From positions 3,410,001-3,474,000 of the forward strand of contig NZ_CP104877.1 in NCBI RefSeq assembly GCF_025452095.1: DNA of 64,000 nt. The letters are read 5' to 3'. Of this stretch, positions 26,972 through 37,600 are shown piece after piece. A model generated the notes under the pieces. It saw only the letters and a program-made list of their open reading frames with translations. It was not told the DNA's origin and made no database searches. The stretch's first letter is position 1; every line of letters starts with the position of its first letter. The position numbers and the translations under genes were made by a program. The stretch is from Paenarthrobacter sp. JL.01a (GTDB lineage Bacteria > Actinomycetota > Actinomycetes > Actinomycetales > Micrococcaceae).

Positions 26972-29900
26972 GTGGCGGGAGTGAAGCACGAGGTTCTGTC
27001 CAAGCGCTCTTGGTCGGGACGCGGTTTGCCGTTTTTCCTTATTGCAGCCGGCTTTTGCGCAGTGCTGCTGGTAGTTGGGCTGGCCAGCGGAAACGGCACC
27101 GCCACTGCCCAGCTTGCAGGCGACCTGGCGATCCTCACCGCTGTACTGACCGCCTTGGTTACCCACACCCGGGCCGCCCTCAAACAACAGCACTCAACGA
27201 CTGGCCGCTGGTTCGTTGTGGCCGGGCTTGCTCTCTGGGCCGCAGGACAAGCCGTCTGGACCTACAACGGCATCACCCTTGATCACGACTACCCTTTCCC
27301 GTCATTCGCCGACGTCGGTTTTGTTTGGTACGCGCTGCCGGCCTCCATTGGCCTGGTGCTGCTGTTGCGGGGCCAGGGGCTTCGACTGCCTCTGCGGCGC
27401 ACCATCCTCGATGCCGGCGTGGTGGCAAGTTCCACCTTCTTCATCGCCTGGAGTTCCATACTGGGTCCCTTGGCCAGCGCCAGGAACAGCGACCCTTTCG
27501 CCCGTGCCACCCAGATGGCCTACCCCATCGCGGATGTCTTCATGGTTTCCGTGGTCATCGTCCTCACCATGCGCGCGGCCCGCGGGCGCAGGCTTCCCTG
27601 GCTTAGCCTCGGCGTCGGCTTCTGGGTCCTTGCCCTGACGGACCTCGCCTACATGCGGCTCACTCTGGAAGGCATCTCGGGCGTGACCGGCTCACCCCTG
27701 GCGCTGGGGTGGGTGTCCGCCTTCCTGCTGGTGGCCTTGAGCCCACTCATTCCTGAAGCAGACAGCGGCCGGCACGATGGCCGTGGCTACGCAGTAGCTC
27801 TGGAACTGCTCCCGTATCTTCCTGTCTTCAGTGCGGTGTTCTTCTCACGGACAGGCCCCATTGGAGCCGACCGCGTCCTGCTGGTCACCGGGCTGGTGGT
27901 CCTGGCGTTCGTCGTCGTACGCCAGGTGCTCATCGTCGTCGAAAATGTCACACTGACCCGTGACCTCGAATCCAAGGTGGCCGAACGCACGGCCGAGCTT
28001 GAGGGGCTCGGCGCGATTGTCAATTCCTCCGGTGATGCCATAGTTGGCGAGACCCTGGACGGCGTCATCACCAGTTGGAACCCCGGCGCGGAAAAGATCT
28101 TCGGCTACCCGGCGGCAGAGGTGATCGGCACGAAAGGCGACTTCTTCATCCCGGAGGGCGTGCGGAATAAAGAGCGCCAGGTGCTGGAAACCACAGCACA
28201 GACCGGTGACGTCCAGAACTACGAAACGCAGCGTAAGCGCGGCGACGGCGTGATCATCCCCGTTTCCGTCACCCTGTCCCCGGTCAGGAACGCGACGGGC
28301 ATCCGCGGCGTGGCCTTCATTTCGCGTGACATTACCGAACGCAAAGCCGCCGAAGCAGAGCTGCTCGCCGCCCGGGAAGCCGCCCTCGAAGCGAGCAGGC
28401 TCAAATCGGAATTCCTGGCCACCATGAGCCACGAGATCCGGACACCCCTGAACGCTGTCATCGGATTGACCTCTCTCATGATGGACACTCCACTCACTGA
28501 AGGACAACGGCAGTACGCCCAAGGCGTGAAAGGCGCCGGCGAGGTCCTCCTCAGCCTGATCAACGACATCCTGGACTTCTCCAAACTCGAAGCCGGAAAA
28601 GTAGATCTGGAGGTCACGGCCTTCGATCCGCGGGCCTTGGTGGAAGAAGTGGCCGGGCTGGTTGCCGAAGCTGCCCAGGGCAAGAACCTGGAACTCATTT
28701 CCTACTGCCACCCGGATGTCCCCGGACGGCTCATGGGCGATTCCGGCCGGATCCGGCAAATCCTGGTAAATCTCTCCTCCAACGCCGTGAAGTTCACGCC
28801 ATCGGGAGAAGTCGAAATAAAAGTCTCGGTGCTGGCCTCCGACGCCGACAACGCCTCGCTGCGTTTTGAAGTCCGGGACACAGGAATCGGCATCAGCTCC
28901 GAGGACCACCACCGACTCTTCGAATCCTTCGCCCAGGCTGATGCGTCCACCACGCGCCGCTACGGCGGCACCGGGCTGGGACTGGCAATATCCCGGCGGC
29001 TCACCGAAGCGATGGCCGGACGGATTGGCCTGGACAGCGAGCTGGGCAAGGGCAGCACGTTCTGGTTTGAACTGTCGCTGCCCATCGGTCCGGCGGCAGC
29101 AGAGAACCTTACGCTGCCGGCCACCCTTGCAGGCCGCCGCGTGTTGGTGGTGGACGATAACGCCACCAACCGCCTCGTACTGGAGACACAGCTGGACAGC
29201 TGGGGAATGGCGCCCGTCGCAGTGGCCGATGCGTCCACCGCGATGACCGAATACCGCAACGCCGTCCTGGAGGGTCACCCCTACGACATTGCCGTGGTGG
29301 ACATGTGCATGCCCGACACCGACGGTTTGGAACTCGCACGTCAGATCAACAGCGAGAGCTCCCATCCGGGACAGCCAGCGATCATTCTCCTGACCTCCAC
29401 CATGATGGTGGACAAGGTTGACCTGGCGACGGCCGGAATCCGGGAGTACCTCACCAAGCCCGTTCGGAGTTCCGAGTTCTACAACCGGCTCCTTCGCCTC
29501 ATGGCCACCAGGACCACCGGCGTATCGGCCCCACCGTCACCGGTACCTTCGCTTCCGTCAGAGGAGCCCAATGACCGACTGGGCACACTGCTGGTGGCAG
29601 AAGACAACGAAGTCAACCAGCTTGTGGCCCGCGGCATGGCCAACCGGCTCGGTTACGCCGTGGACATCGTTGAGGACGGCGCCCAGGCCGTCACGGCTGC
29701 ATCGACCGGGCGCTACGCGGCGGTGCTCATGGACTGCCATATGCCCGTCATGGACGGATTCGATGCCACCCGGGCCATCCGCGCCCGCAATGGGCACTCA
29801 GCCCGCATCCCCATCATCGCCATGACCGCCGGAGCCCTGAACGAGGACCGCGAGCGCTGCTTCGCCGCCGGAATGGACGACTACATCAGCAAGCCTGTGG

Positions 29901-30415
29901 ACCTCGCAACGCTGCGGGCTGTCCTCGCGCGTTGGGTCCGGCAGGTTGACGAACCGACGACGGCGGAAGGCGGGACCGCTGGCACGCCGGCTGCCGGTGG
30001 GGAGGCCGTTGGGGAGCCGTCGCAGGCGGCGGAAGCACCGCCGTCGGACGCTGTTGTTCTGGACACCGGGCGGCTGCAGATCCTGCGCGAACTCGGGCCC
30101 GACGACGGCGTGGGCCTGCTTCCGGCGGCGATTGAGGCCTTCCGGGAGGATGCTGCGGGAACCGTGGCGGCGCTGCGTTCCGCACTCGACGCCGGTCAGG
30201 CTGCCGGAGTGCAGGCGGCGGCACATAAGCTGGCCGGCGCAGCGTCCAACATCGGAGCTGTCGGAGCGGCGGCCTTGTGCAAGGAACTGGAGATGCTGGG
30301 ACGGGAGGCCGCACCTGGGCTGGAAATTGAAGGATCCCGGCTGTTGGAACGGCTGACATCGGAACTGGCCGGGGTGGACCTCGCCCTCGAGCGCATCCAG
30401 TTGGGGGCCCTGTGA
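26972..30415 (+). CDS. Hybrid sensor histidine kinase (membrane-PAS-HK-REC-REC-HPt)
   Basis: About 1147 residues from GTG 26972 (AGGGG upstream). Order: N-terminal MASE-like membrane domain with about nine spans (1-330), PAS (about 345-460, GLGAIVNSSGDAIVG), HisKA with phospho-His 487 in MSHEIRTPLNAVIG, HATPase (about 600-715, RDTGIGIS, GGTGLGLAIS), REC1 (DDN near 728; acceptor in DMCMP), REC2 (EDNEVN near 872; acceptor in MDCHMP) and HPt (AAHKLAGAASN, His near 1085). A complete phosphorelay in one protein. It overlaps the next gene by GTGA, so the REC-GGDEF protein is its likely output. Confidence 0.93.
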   Translation: MAGVKHEVLSKRSWSGRGLPFFLIAAGFCAVLLVVGLASGNGTATAQLAGDLAILTAVLTALVTHTRAALKQQHSTTGRWFVVAGLALWAAGQAVWTYNGITLDHDYPFPSFADVGFVWYALPASIGLVLLLRGQGLRLPLRRTILDAGVVASSTFFIAWSSILGPLASARNSDPFARATQMAYPIADVFMVSVVIVLTMRAARGRRLPWLSLGVGFWVLALTDLAYMRLTLEGISGVTGSPLALGWVSAFLLVALSPLIPEADSGRHDGRGYAVALELLPYLPVFSAVFFSRTGPIGADRVLLVTGLVVLAFVVVRQVLIVVENVTLTRDLESKVAERTAELEGLGAIVNSSGDAIVGETLDGVITSWNPGAEKIFGYPAAEVIGTKGDFFIPEGVRNKERQVLETTAQTGDVQNYETQRKRGDGVIIPVSVTLSPVRNATGIRGVAFISRDITERKAAEAELLAAREAALEASRLKSEFLATMSHEIRTPLNAVIGLTSLMMDTPLTEGQRQYAQGVKGAGEVLLSLINDILDFSKLEAGKVDLEVTAFDPRALVEEVAGLVAEAAQGKNLELISYCHPDVPGRLMGDSGRIRQILVNLSSNAVKFTPSGEVEIKVSVLASDADNASLRFEVRDTGIGISSEDHHRLFESFAQADASTTRRYGGTGLGLAISRRLTEAMAGRIGLDSELGKGSTFWFELSLPIGPAAAENLTLPATLAGRRVLVVDDNATNRLVLETQLDSWGMAPVAVADASTAMTEYRNAVLEGHPYDIAVVDMCMPDTDGLELARQINSESSHPGQPAIILLTSTMMVDKVDLATAGIREYLTKPVRSSEFYNRLLRLMATRTTGVSAPPSPVPSLPSEEPNDRLGTLLVAEDNEVNQLVARGMANRLGYAVDIVEDGAQAVTAASTGRYAAVLMDCHMPVMDGFDATRAIRARNGHSARIPIIAMTAGALNEDRERCFAAGMDDYISKPVDLATLRAVLARWVRQVDEPTTAEGGTAGTPAAGGEAVGEPSQAAEAPPSDAVVLDTGRLQILRELGPDDGVGLLPAAIEAFREDAAGTVAALRSALDAGQAAGVQAAAHKLAGAASNIGAVGAAALCKELEMLGREAAPGLEIEGSRLLERLTSELAGVDLALERIQLGAL

Positions 30416-31323
30416 AGATCCTTATTGCGGACGATGATCAAATTTCGCGGATGATCACCAAGGCAGCCGTGGAGCAATCCGGGCATGAGTGCATCGTGGC
30501 CGTGGATGGCGACTCGGCGTGGCAGCTCTTCAAAGAGCACAGCCCCGAAGCTGTGGTGACTGACCTGATGATGCCGGGACTCAACGGGCTGGACCTGTGC
30601 CGTGCGATCCGGGCCGCGGAAGAGGACCGGTACACGTACGTCATTCTGGTGACCTCCCATGGCTCGCGTGAGGACGTCCTCGCCGGGATGGAAGCCGGAG
30701 CCGACGACTACGTCACCAAACCGCTGGACCCGTTCAACCTGCACATCAGGCTGCTGGCCGCCCAACGCATCACGTCCCTGCACGCGGACCTGGCCCGCTA
30801 CCGGTCGGCCCTGACGGAACAGGCCCGCACAGACCCCCTGACCAAGGTGCACAACCGGCTCAAGTTGTCGGAGGATCTGGGGGACCTTCAGGACGGGAGC
30901 CGAGGCTACTGCCTGGCCATGGTGGATGTCGATAACTTCAAAAGCTACAACGACATCTACGGGCATCAGGCAGGCGACGCCGCGCTGGTGGCCATCGCCG
31001 CCACGCTGTCCGGCGAGATCCGGGCGTCCGATGCCGTCTACCGATTCGGCGGAGAAGAGTTCCTCTTGCTGCTCCGTGAACAGACCGCCGCTACCGCGGA
31101 GAAGGTCATGGAACGCATACGCTCAGCCGTACACGATCTGCGGATCGAACACTCCGGCGACCCCGACGGCGTCCTGACCATCAGCGCAGGGATCTCCGCG
31201 TTCAAGGACGGGCGGCGCGCCGGAACCGAACAACTCTTGCGGGAAGCCGACCTTGCCCTGTACGCAGCCAAAGCTGCGGGCCGGAACAGGGTGGCATTGG
31301 CTGATTCCGTCCACGCAGAGTGA
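30412..31323 (+). CDS. Response regulator with GGDEF diguanylate cyclase
   Basis: 303 residues, GTG start overlapping the kinase stop. REC domain with acidic pocket ADDD and acceptor Asp 51 (VVTDLMMPG), switch Lys in YVTKPLDPF; then a GGDEF domain with GGEEF (213-217), whose Glu variant is common in active cyclases. It likely makes cyclic di-GMP when phosphorylated by the upstream hybrid kinase. An RxxD inhibitory site is not evident. Confidence 0.93.
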   Translation: MKILIADDDQISRMITKAAVEQSGHECIVAVDGDSAWQLFKEHSPEAVVTDLMMPGLNGLDLCRAIRAAEEDRYTYVILVTSHGSREDVLAGMEAGADDYVTKPLDPFNLHIRLLAAQRITSLHADLARYRSALTEQARTDPLTKVHNRLKLSEDLGDLQDGSRGYCLAMVDVDNFKSYNDIYGHQAGDAALVAIAATLSGEIRASDAVYRFGGEEFLLLLREQTAATAEKVMERIRSAVHDLRIEHSGDPDGVLTISAGISAFKDGRRAGTEQLLREADLALYAAKAAGRNRVALADSVHAE

Positions 31324-31339
31324 CAGCTGGGTGCATCGG

Positions 31340-32551
31340 TCAGCAGGTTGCCGTCTGAACGGTATTGCTCTGGTTGAGGTTGCCGCTGCCGGATGCGACA
31401 TAAATCTTCCCGGCTGCGCAGGCCTTGTTGTTGGTGGCGACAACGCCCGTGATCGGGCCACGGGCACCGAAGTCGCCTATGTGGATGGCGTCATAGCTGC
31501 CGTCGGGAAATGCAAAACCGGCCTTCAGGTCGTGGATGTAGTTGCCGGTCAAGCTCACCCCGGTGACCGCTCCGGTGCCGTTGTCGTAGTATCCGGTACG
31601 GATACCGTAAGGCGCCCCGTAGAACTCGTTGTCGGCAATTGTCAGGTTGTAGATCGAGTAGTTACCGACCGCCAACTGCATGCTGTTGCCCCGATGTCCG
31701 CCCCGGACCTTGTTCCCGATGTAGTTGATGTCATGGGTGGTCCCGTTGATGGTGTGGGCTACCAGGCCGTCATCTCCGTCGGTTCCGACGCGCTGGTCGA
31801 TGGTGTTGCTGATGACGTCACCAAACGATGAGTCCAGGACGTGAATCCCGTCGAGCTGGTCATATTTGCCACTCGTAGCAACGATGGTGCTGCTGTTCTT
31901 GATGCAGAACTTGGTGGTTCCCGCCGCCACGATGGAGTAGGTAAAGGGGTTCCTGACATTCACTCCATCCACGACATTGTTCGAGCCTCCCCGGACGTCA
32001 ACGACGTACTCGTCCAGGCGCTCGCCCATGTTAATGCTCACGGGGAGGGTGTTGCCTGAATGGTCTGCGGTGAGGTTGGCGATGGTGGTGTTCGTCGCGA
32101 AGTTGGTGGTGACGATGGGGTAGCCGCCCCAAGGTCCCCTTGTAGACAGGAAATTGGGGCCGGCTTTGAGGATCGTGGCAGGGCCTGCGCCCTCCAGTTT
32201 GACGTTGTTGGCCATCCGGAGTTTGCCGTTGATGATGTAGGTCCCGGCTACGAGTTTCACGACGCCGCCCCCAGCTGCTCCTGCGGCGTTGATGCGGTTC
32301 TGAATGGCGCTGGTATCGTCCCCGGCGTCGTTGACGGTGGTGGTGACCGTGTAGGTGGTGGTGGCATTGCTGCCCGTCGCGCCGCTCTTGGTGCACGACG
32401 GCGCGGTGGCGGCTGTGGAGGGCGCAGCAGGCACCCCAGCCAAGGCGAGTGACGCGATTGTGGCAGCAACCGCGAAAGCAGAGCACCGCCGTCGTGGTTC
32501 GGCCCAAGTACTGCGCGTCGGTAGTCCGGAATTAATGGCAACTGTTCCCAC
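31340..32551 (-). CDS. Secreted right-handed beta-helix protein
   Basis: 403 residues with a Sec signal peptide (basic region AEPRRR, hydrophobic core, cleavage near APSTAAT, about 48). The rest shows short repeating beta-helix turns, DTSAIQNRINAAGAAGGGVVKLVAGTY then N-rich turns such as NNVVDGVNVRNPF, HGIHVLDSSF and HDINYIGNKV. Pectate-lyase or glycan-hydrolase-like fold; no catalytic Asp/Arg set can be assigned. It lies at the end of the glycan locus and may act on or bind cell-surface polysaccharide. Confidence 0.85.
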   Translation of the reverse strand: MGTVAINSGLPTRSTWAEPRRRCSAFAVAATIASLALAGVPAAPSTAATAPSCTKSGATGSNATTTYTVTTTVNDAGDDTSAIQNRINAAGAAGGGVVKLVAGTYIINGKLRMANNVKLEGAGPATILKAGPNFLSTRGPWGGYPIVTTNFATNTTIANLTADHSGNTLPVSINMGERLDEYVVDVRGGSNNVVDGVNVRNPFTYSIVAAGTTKFCIKNSSTIVATSGKYDQLDGIHVLDSSFGDVISNTIDQRVGTDGDDGLVAHTINGTTHDINYIGNKVRGGHRGNSMQLAVGNYSIYNLTIADNEFYGAPYGIRTGYYDNGTGAVTGVSLTGNYIHDLKAGFAFPDGSYDAIHIGDFGARGPITGVVATNNKACAAGKIYVASGSGNLNQSNTVQTATC

Positions 32552-32682
32552 TGCAATCCCCCATAGTTTCGTGGCGCTTCGTTGCGCACCGTTGGCTGGA
32601 GCCTACATTTGGACACCCGTACCGCGAAAACCCCAATGCGTTGCCTTGTGGATAACTTCCGCCGGGTTGTCCTGGGGCACCG

Positions 32683-33480
32683 TCAGCCGGGCCTGGGCAC
32701 AAAGTAGGTTTCCGGTTTCTGCGGGATCTTTCGGCCGGGGAACAGGGCATCCACCTGCGTTGCGTACTGGCTGATCCGTGCAGGCTTGGTGTCCAGTCCC
32801 GTGTCCCACGTCCACGGCATAAAGCCCATTCTCGACATCTTCCGTTGATCCGGAGCCGCCGCCACGTCATAGGGAAAATCCGAGTACATCACCACGTTGT
32901 GCAGGTGCCCCAAACCCACCGCGCGGGTTATGAGATGGTCTACGTGTTTGCCCACTCCCGCAGGACAAAACAGCAGTTCCGCTTGGGTCTGGGAAATGAG
33001 CCCGGCGACGGCGACTTGGAGCCGGTGTATGAGTGCCTGGTCGCCCGTGGCGATCCTGCCCTTCGCGATGTCAAAACGGTAGGTGGGGTAACGGTGGGTC
33101 AGCTCCGGAAGGAGCCTGTCCCAAGCGCTGCTGCCCACCATCGGTGGCTTGCGCCGTCGGCGAAAGAGCGCATCCGCTTCGCCGAGATGGATGGCCTGGA
33201 CTCCCATCGCTTCCAGGACGGCAAGGTCTTCACTTTTCCGCGCCTCAAACAGTTCCCCGGCGTCCGCTACGGTGCATTGGCGCAGGAAGGAACGGGCTGC
33301 CCGCGTGTGCGTCGCCGTCTGTGCCTCCGTGAACAGCGTGACCACGATGATCTCGCGTTCCCGGGCCTGTGCCTCAAGCAGTGCGCCGCAGGACAACACC
33401 GCATCATCGAGATGGGGCGACAGGACCAGCCAGGGGGCGTCTCCTGCCATGGACTTTTCAACGCGGGATTGCATCGGCAT
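32683..33480 (-). CDS. PIG-L family deacetylase
   Basis: 265 residues. Zinc-binding motifs PHLDD (22-26) and a later HVDH, as in LmbE/PIG-L enzymes that de-N-acetylate GlcNAc-type sugars or thiols. Its start directly abuts the upstream GT4 stop (TAGATG), so it is co-expressed with the glycosyltransferases and probably trims an N-acetyl group from the glycan product. A separate signal peptide is absent, so it acts in the cytosol. Confidence 0.92.
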   Translation of the reverse strand: MPMQSRVEKSMAGDAPWLVLSPHLDDAVLSCGALLEAQAREREIIVVTLFTEAQTATHTRAARSFLRQCTVADAGELFEARKSEDLAVLEAMGVQAIHLGEADALFRRRRKPPMVGSSAWDRLLPELTHRYPTYRFDIAKGRIATGDQALIHRLQVAVAGLISQTQAELLFCPAGVGKHVDHLITRAVGLGHLHNVVMYSDFPYDVAAAPDQRKMSRMGFMPWTWDTGLDTKPARISQYATQVDALFPGRKIPQKPETYFVPRPG

Positions 33481-34617
33481 CTATGGCCTCCTCGCCTGGT
33501 TGGCTCGAGTTTGGCCATTCCGCATTTCGACAAGAGCGGCGCGATAGGCCTCGGCTTGCATGGCGGCGAGCGCGTCCCAGCTGTAGGCGGCAGCGAACTT
33601 GCGACCTCGGGCAGCTACTTCTTCCAGTCCGTCCTGGGCATAGCTGCGGACTACTTGTTCTGCGAATTCTTTGACATTGAACGCCTCGATGAGCCACCCA
33701 ACGCCACGGGGAATGATCTCCCGCAAACAAGGGATGTCGAAGGCGACCACCGGTGTGCCCGCTGCAAGTGCGTCGATGGCCACCAACCCGAAAGTCTCAT
33801 GCCGCGAGGGCACCACCAGCAACCGTGCACTGCTCAATGTCCGGAACTTTTCTTCACCGGCCAGCCAGCCGAGCATCTGTACGGAGTCCGAAAGGCCCGC
33901 ATCTTCTATGGACGCGCGAAACCGTTCCTCATCCGGACCGGCGCCGGCGATCAGAAGCTTCCCATCTATCCGTCCCCGGATGTCGGCCCACGCCTGCAAA
34001 AGGAGGTCCAATCCCTTGTGCCCTATTTCAAGGCGGCCGACGAAAAGGACGTCCTGACCCAGGTGGGGCGTAGTCGCCCATATACCAGGGTCCACACCGT
34101 TGCCGATGACATCAACGTGGAGGTCCGGGTTCAGCTTTTTCAGTCGCTCGCTGACTCCCTCCGAGACGGCGATGAGCCTGCTGTGCGCCCGGACACCCAA
34201 TCGTTCGATCCAGTGCAGGGGCAGTTTGTACTGCCGCGCTTTTTCCGCCGCGTGGAGCCATTGAACGACGCCGATCGTGGGGCGACGCGTCCACATTGGT
34301 GCAGCCATCGTTGAGAATGGAGCAAAAAAGTCCTCCACCACCAGCTCTGTCGTTGACCGGCGCTTGCGAACCTCAAAAGGCAAACGCATGACGTAGCCGG
34401 CCAGCCGGGTCAGCCGGTTGGCTCCCCTCCCGAAGCCGATCGGGACATAGTGCACCCCTTCCTGCACGCGTTCCTGCCACCCCGGATACCGGGTTGTCAG
34501 CACAGCAACGTCGAAGCCCTGTGCGGCCAGCCGGCGGTTGATCTCGTGGGTCCGTACGGAGCCCCCGCCCGCACCTGGCATGAGCGGATCTTCGAAGCCC
34601 AAATGCAGCACTCTCAT
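33481..34617 (-). CDS. GT4-family glycosyltransferase
   Basis: 378 residues of the GT-B fold. N-terminal acceptor domain with GGGSVRTHEINRRLAAQGFDV; C-terminal donor domain with VGRLEIGHKGLDLLL, IAGAGPDE and SRHETFGLVAIDALAAGTPVVAF (the E-x7-E motif of retaining GT4). Start directly follows the stop of the flippase fusion (TAAATG). It likely adds a sugar from a nucleotide-sugar donor on the cytosolic face in the same pathway. Confidence 0.93.
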   Translation of the reverse strand: MRVLHLGFEDPLMPGAGGGSVRTHEINRRLAAQGFDVAVLTTRYPGWQERVQEGVHYVPIGFGRGANRLTRLAGYVMRLPFEVRKRRSTTELVVEDFFAPFSTMAAPMWTRRPTIGVVQWLHAAEKARQYKLPLHWIERLGVRAHSRLIAVSEGVSERLKKLNPDLHVDVIGNGVDPGIWATTPHLGQDVLFVGRLEIGHKGLDLLLQAWADIRGRIDGKLLIAGAGPDEERFRASIEDAGLSDSVQMLGWLAGEEKFRTLSSARLLVVPSRHETFGLVAIDALAAGTPVVAFDIPCLREIIPRGVGWLIEAFNVKEFAEQVVRSYAQDGLEEVAARGRKFAAAYSWDALAAMQAEAYRAALVEMRNGQTRANQARRP

Positions 34618-37600
34618 TTATCGTTCCGTTCCGTAGCTTTTCGACGGCTCACCGATGTTGGCCAGCGCCGCAGACTCCAGATCAGCCGGGTCGACAAACC
34701 AGATGGTGGTTTCGCCGTTGGTCGGGCCAAGCGTCGTGATCATGGGGGTTGCATGCTGCTTCAACCAAGCGAGCATGGTGGGATTGGCATAGCCGTACCC
34801 TTGGCTGGTTGGCGTGGACTGGGTCAGTATGTAGCTGACCCCGTTCTCTTGCATCAGCGGGGCCGATGGCCAGATTCCGAACCGCGGATCATCCATATAA
34901 GCGAACTGGCCCGTGCTGTTCGTGACGCTCACTCTTGCGTTTGCAGGCAAGTTGGCCTGGATCCACTCGTTGGCCCGGGGAAAGCCGTCATCGGGTGTCA
35001 GCTCCGTGCGGAGTCCCAGCATCATGGTCGCCACCACGAATACGACGCTCACGATGCCGAGCGCTTTGCGCATCCGGGGATACCGTTCCTTGAACTCCAC
35101 AACGACAAGTACTGAGCACAGCACTCCAGCCACCATCACGCCGTATCCGTATTGTTCCTCGAAGGTGCCGAACGCAGCACTGTAGATACCGGCGACCCCA
35201 AGAGCCAGGCCGCCCAAGCCGACCAGGCGTCTCGAAGGGTGGCGGCTGAAGCACAGAAGGAGACCCACCAATGGGCACAAACCCAGCAGGATGTAGCTCG
35301 TACCAAAGTGGCCGCTTTGTTCGATAAGACGGGACACCAGGCTTGGTGAGCCTTCAGCGGTGAACCCAGTGCTCTTCTCCAGCCCGGACATGCGCACCAC
35401 GCCGTTGGTCTTGGCCCACAACCAATCGGCAAAATGGCCATTGACCGCAACCACCAGCAGGTAGGTTCCGTAGGGCACGAACCCGAAGACCACCACCACC
35501 AGCGCTTCCCGCCACGGCAAGGTCTTCTTCCACACAACGGCGGCCCCCACTGGAGCCAGTGTGCAAATAAAGAAGAAGTCCTTACACAAAATGGCATAGC
35601 CAAACAGCAGCCCGGATGCTGCCAGTCTCAGGAACCACCGCGTTCTGTTCCGCGGAACGCGGGCGCCCACCAGGATCAGCATCCCTCCCAGGGCAGGAAC
35701 CATGGCCGAGGTTTCAAGGAATGCATGACTGTTGTTACGCAGGACGAAAGGCTCAAATGCCAGAAGAACAGCGGTAAGCCAAGCAGCGGTGTTCGTAGCC
35801 AATCTATGCACCAACAAGAAGCCGAGGCCCACCGTTACGGCCCCCAAGACGCTGTTGAGCCAACGCATCAGCAACGTCACGTCGATGATGTCGCCTGTCA
35901 TTCCGAACACCCTGACAACGATGGCTTCGAGCATGAAATACCCCGGCGGATGCAGGAAAAACGGTCCGTCAGGCAGCGTGGGGAAGCCGCCGTTCGTCAT
36001 GGATTCCCCCAGCCGCACGTACAACATCTCGTCCACCCACAACTCAAAGCTCCGCTCAACGCCCAGTGCGCGAACGCCGAGGGCCGCGGCAACAACCACG
36101 ATGAAGGCAACCGATGTACTGGTTGCCGCCGTCCCTACCCATGCGGGCACCTGTATCAAAGGCGCGGGTGACTTGGTCTTGGACCGGCGGCCGGTACCCG
36201 GGGCCGCCCGCCCCACCCGCCGCCGTCGTCGTCGAAGCCTGAAGTCGTTCCTGTGGGGCAGCAAGCCGCGCTGGTGGGCCAGAACAGCCACGCCGCTGAC
36301 GATGGCAAGCGCAAGCCAAACGAATGGCTGGAGGTGGGCAGCCACAGCAAGGATGACAATCAGGGCGGTGGCCGCGACGGCGAACCGGCCCGATCCCTTT
36401 CCTGGTCTGGCAGTGGCAAGGATCGGACCCGCCAACGCTGCCATGACCAGGCCGGCTGCCACCGCGCCGATAGCGGTGCCCACCGCCATCCCCGCCACCG
36501 CGTTGAGCTCCCAGCCGGCCCAAAGCCCGCCAATGACCAGGACGCAGGCGAGCGCCAGGCCGAGTTGGCAGCGGCGATAAGCACGCAGGGCAAGAAGGAC
36601 CGTAGAGAGCACCATGAGGACGGCATAGCCAAGGCCGGAGGCTGCCAGCCAAGGCAAGAGCCCCAATGAGCCGTGGTACTTCTGCGGGATGAGCAGGCCG
36701 GCCATTAACGGCGGCGCCGTAGCGATGATGGCGAACGCCACGACGGCAAGTTGCGCGAAGGAGGCAAAGGATGCGGCGAGCACCTCGGCGGTCCTGACGC
36801 CGGGAGTGCGGAGCAGTGGAAATGCCACCAACGCCGTCCCGGCGGCAACGTAGACGGGCCCCTTCGCGATCGTAGCGAGCGCCTGAAACCCCGCTGCGGC
36901 GGTGGAACCGCCGTCGAGATAACCCACCACCACAACGTCGATGCCCACCAGAACCGATACCACGCAAAGGACCAGCGCGATATCGCTGGTTTCAGACCAT
37001 CGCCATTTCTCCAGCAGCACGCGGGGCCGCCAGCGGAGGTCCCGGTAGAACGACCACGGGACAACCAGCGGCGCCAAGCACCCTGCGACGAAGCCCAGAA
37101 CCGCTCCCCCGGCGCCCCAGGCCAGGCAAATGACCAACAGGCTGAAGATGAACCTGAGGCCAACTTCACCGATGGTGGACACCGCATACCACGTGAAGCG
37201 GAGTTCCCCTTGCAGCCACCCGGCAGGAGCATTGGCTACGAAGATTGCAAGCGCGGCCAACGCTACGGCTCCAGCCAGGGCGGGCGTGGCCACAGCGAGG
37301 GTCACGCCGCCCGTGACGATGGCCGCGGCAAGCCCAACCAAACCGGAGACGTATACGGAGAATGCCATGCCGCTGCGCCGTTCCTCGGAGCCTTCCGGGT
37401 GAACGGCCACCACATGTGACAGGGGTAGCGGAACCAATGCATTGGCAACAATCCCCACGACGCCCAGGATCATGGCGGCCGCAGCGAAGTGGGTGTATTC
37501 CGTGGTTTCAAGCATGGTTGCCATCAGCAGGGTACAGGCATAGCTCACCGCGCCCACCACTGCCGCGGAGATGGCGAGAAAGCCACTGTTTCTGGCTACT

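Noticed and set aside
27845..29365. Minus-strand frame of 506 codons inside the hybrid kinase
   Set aside because: Kinase motifs are unambiguous on the plus strand; the opposite frame has no recognisable domain.
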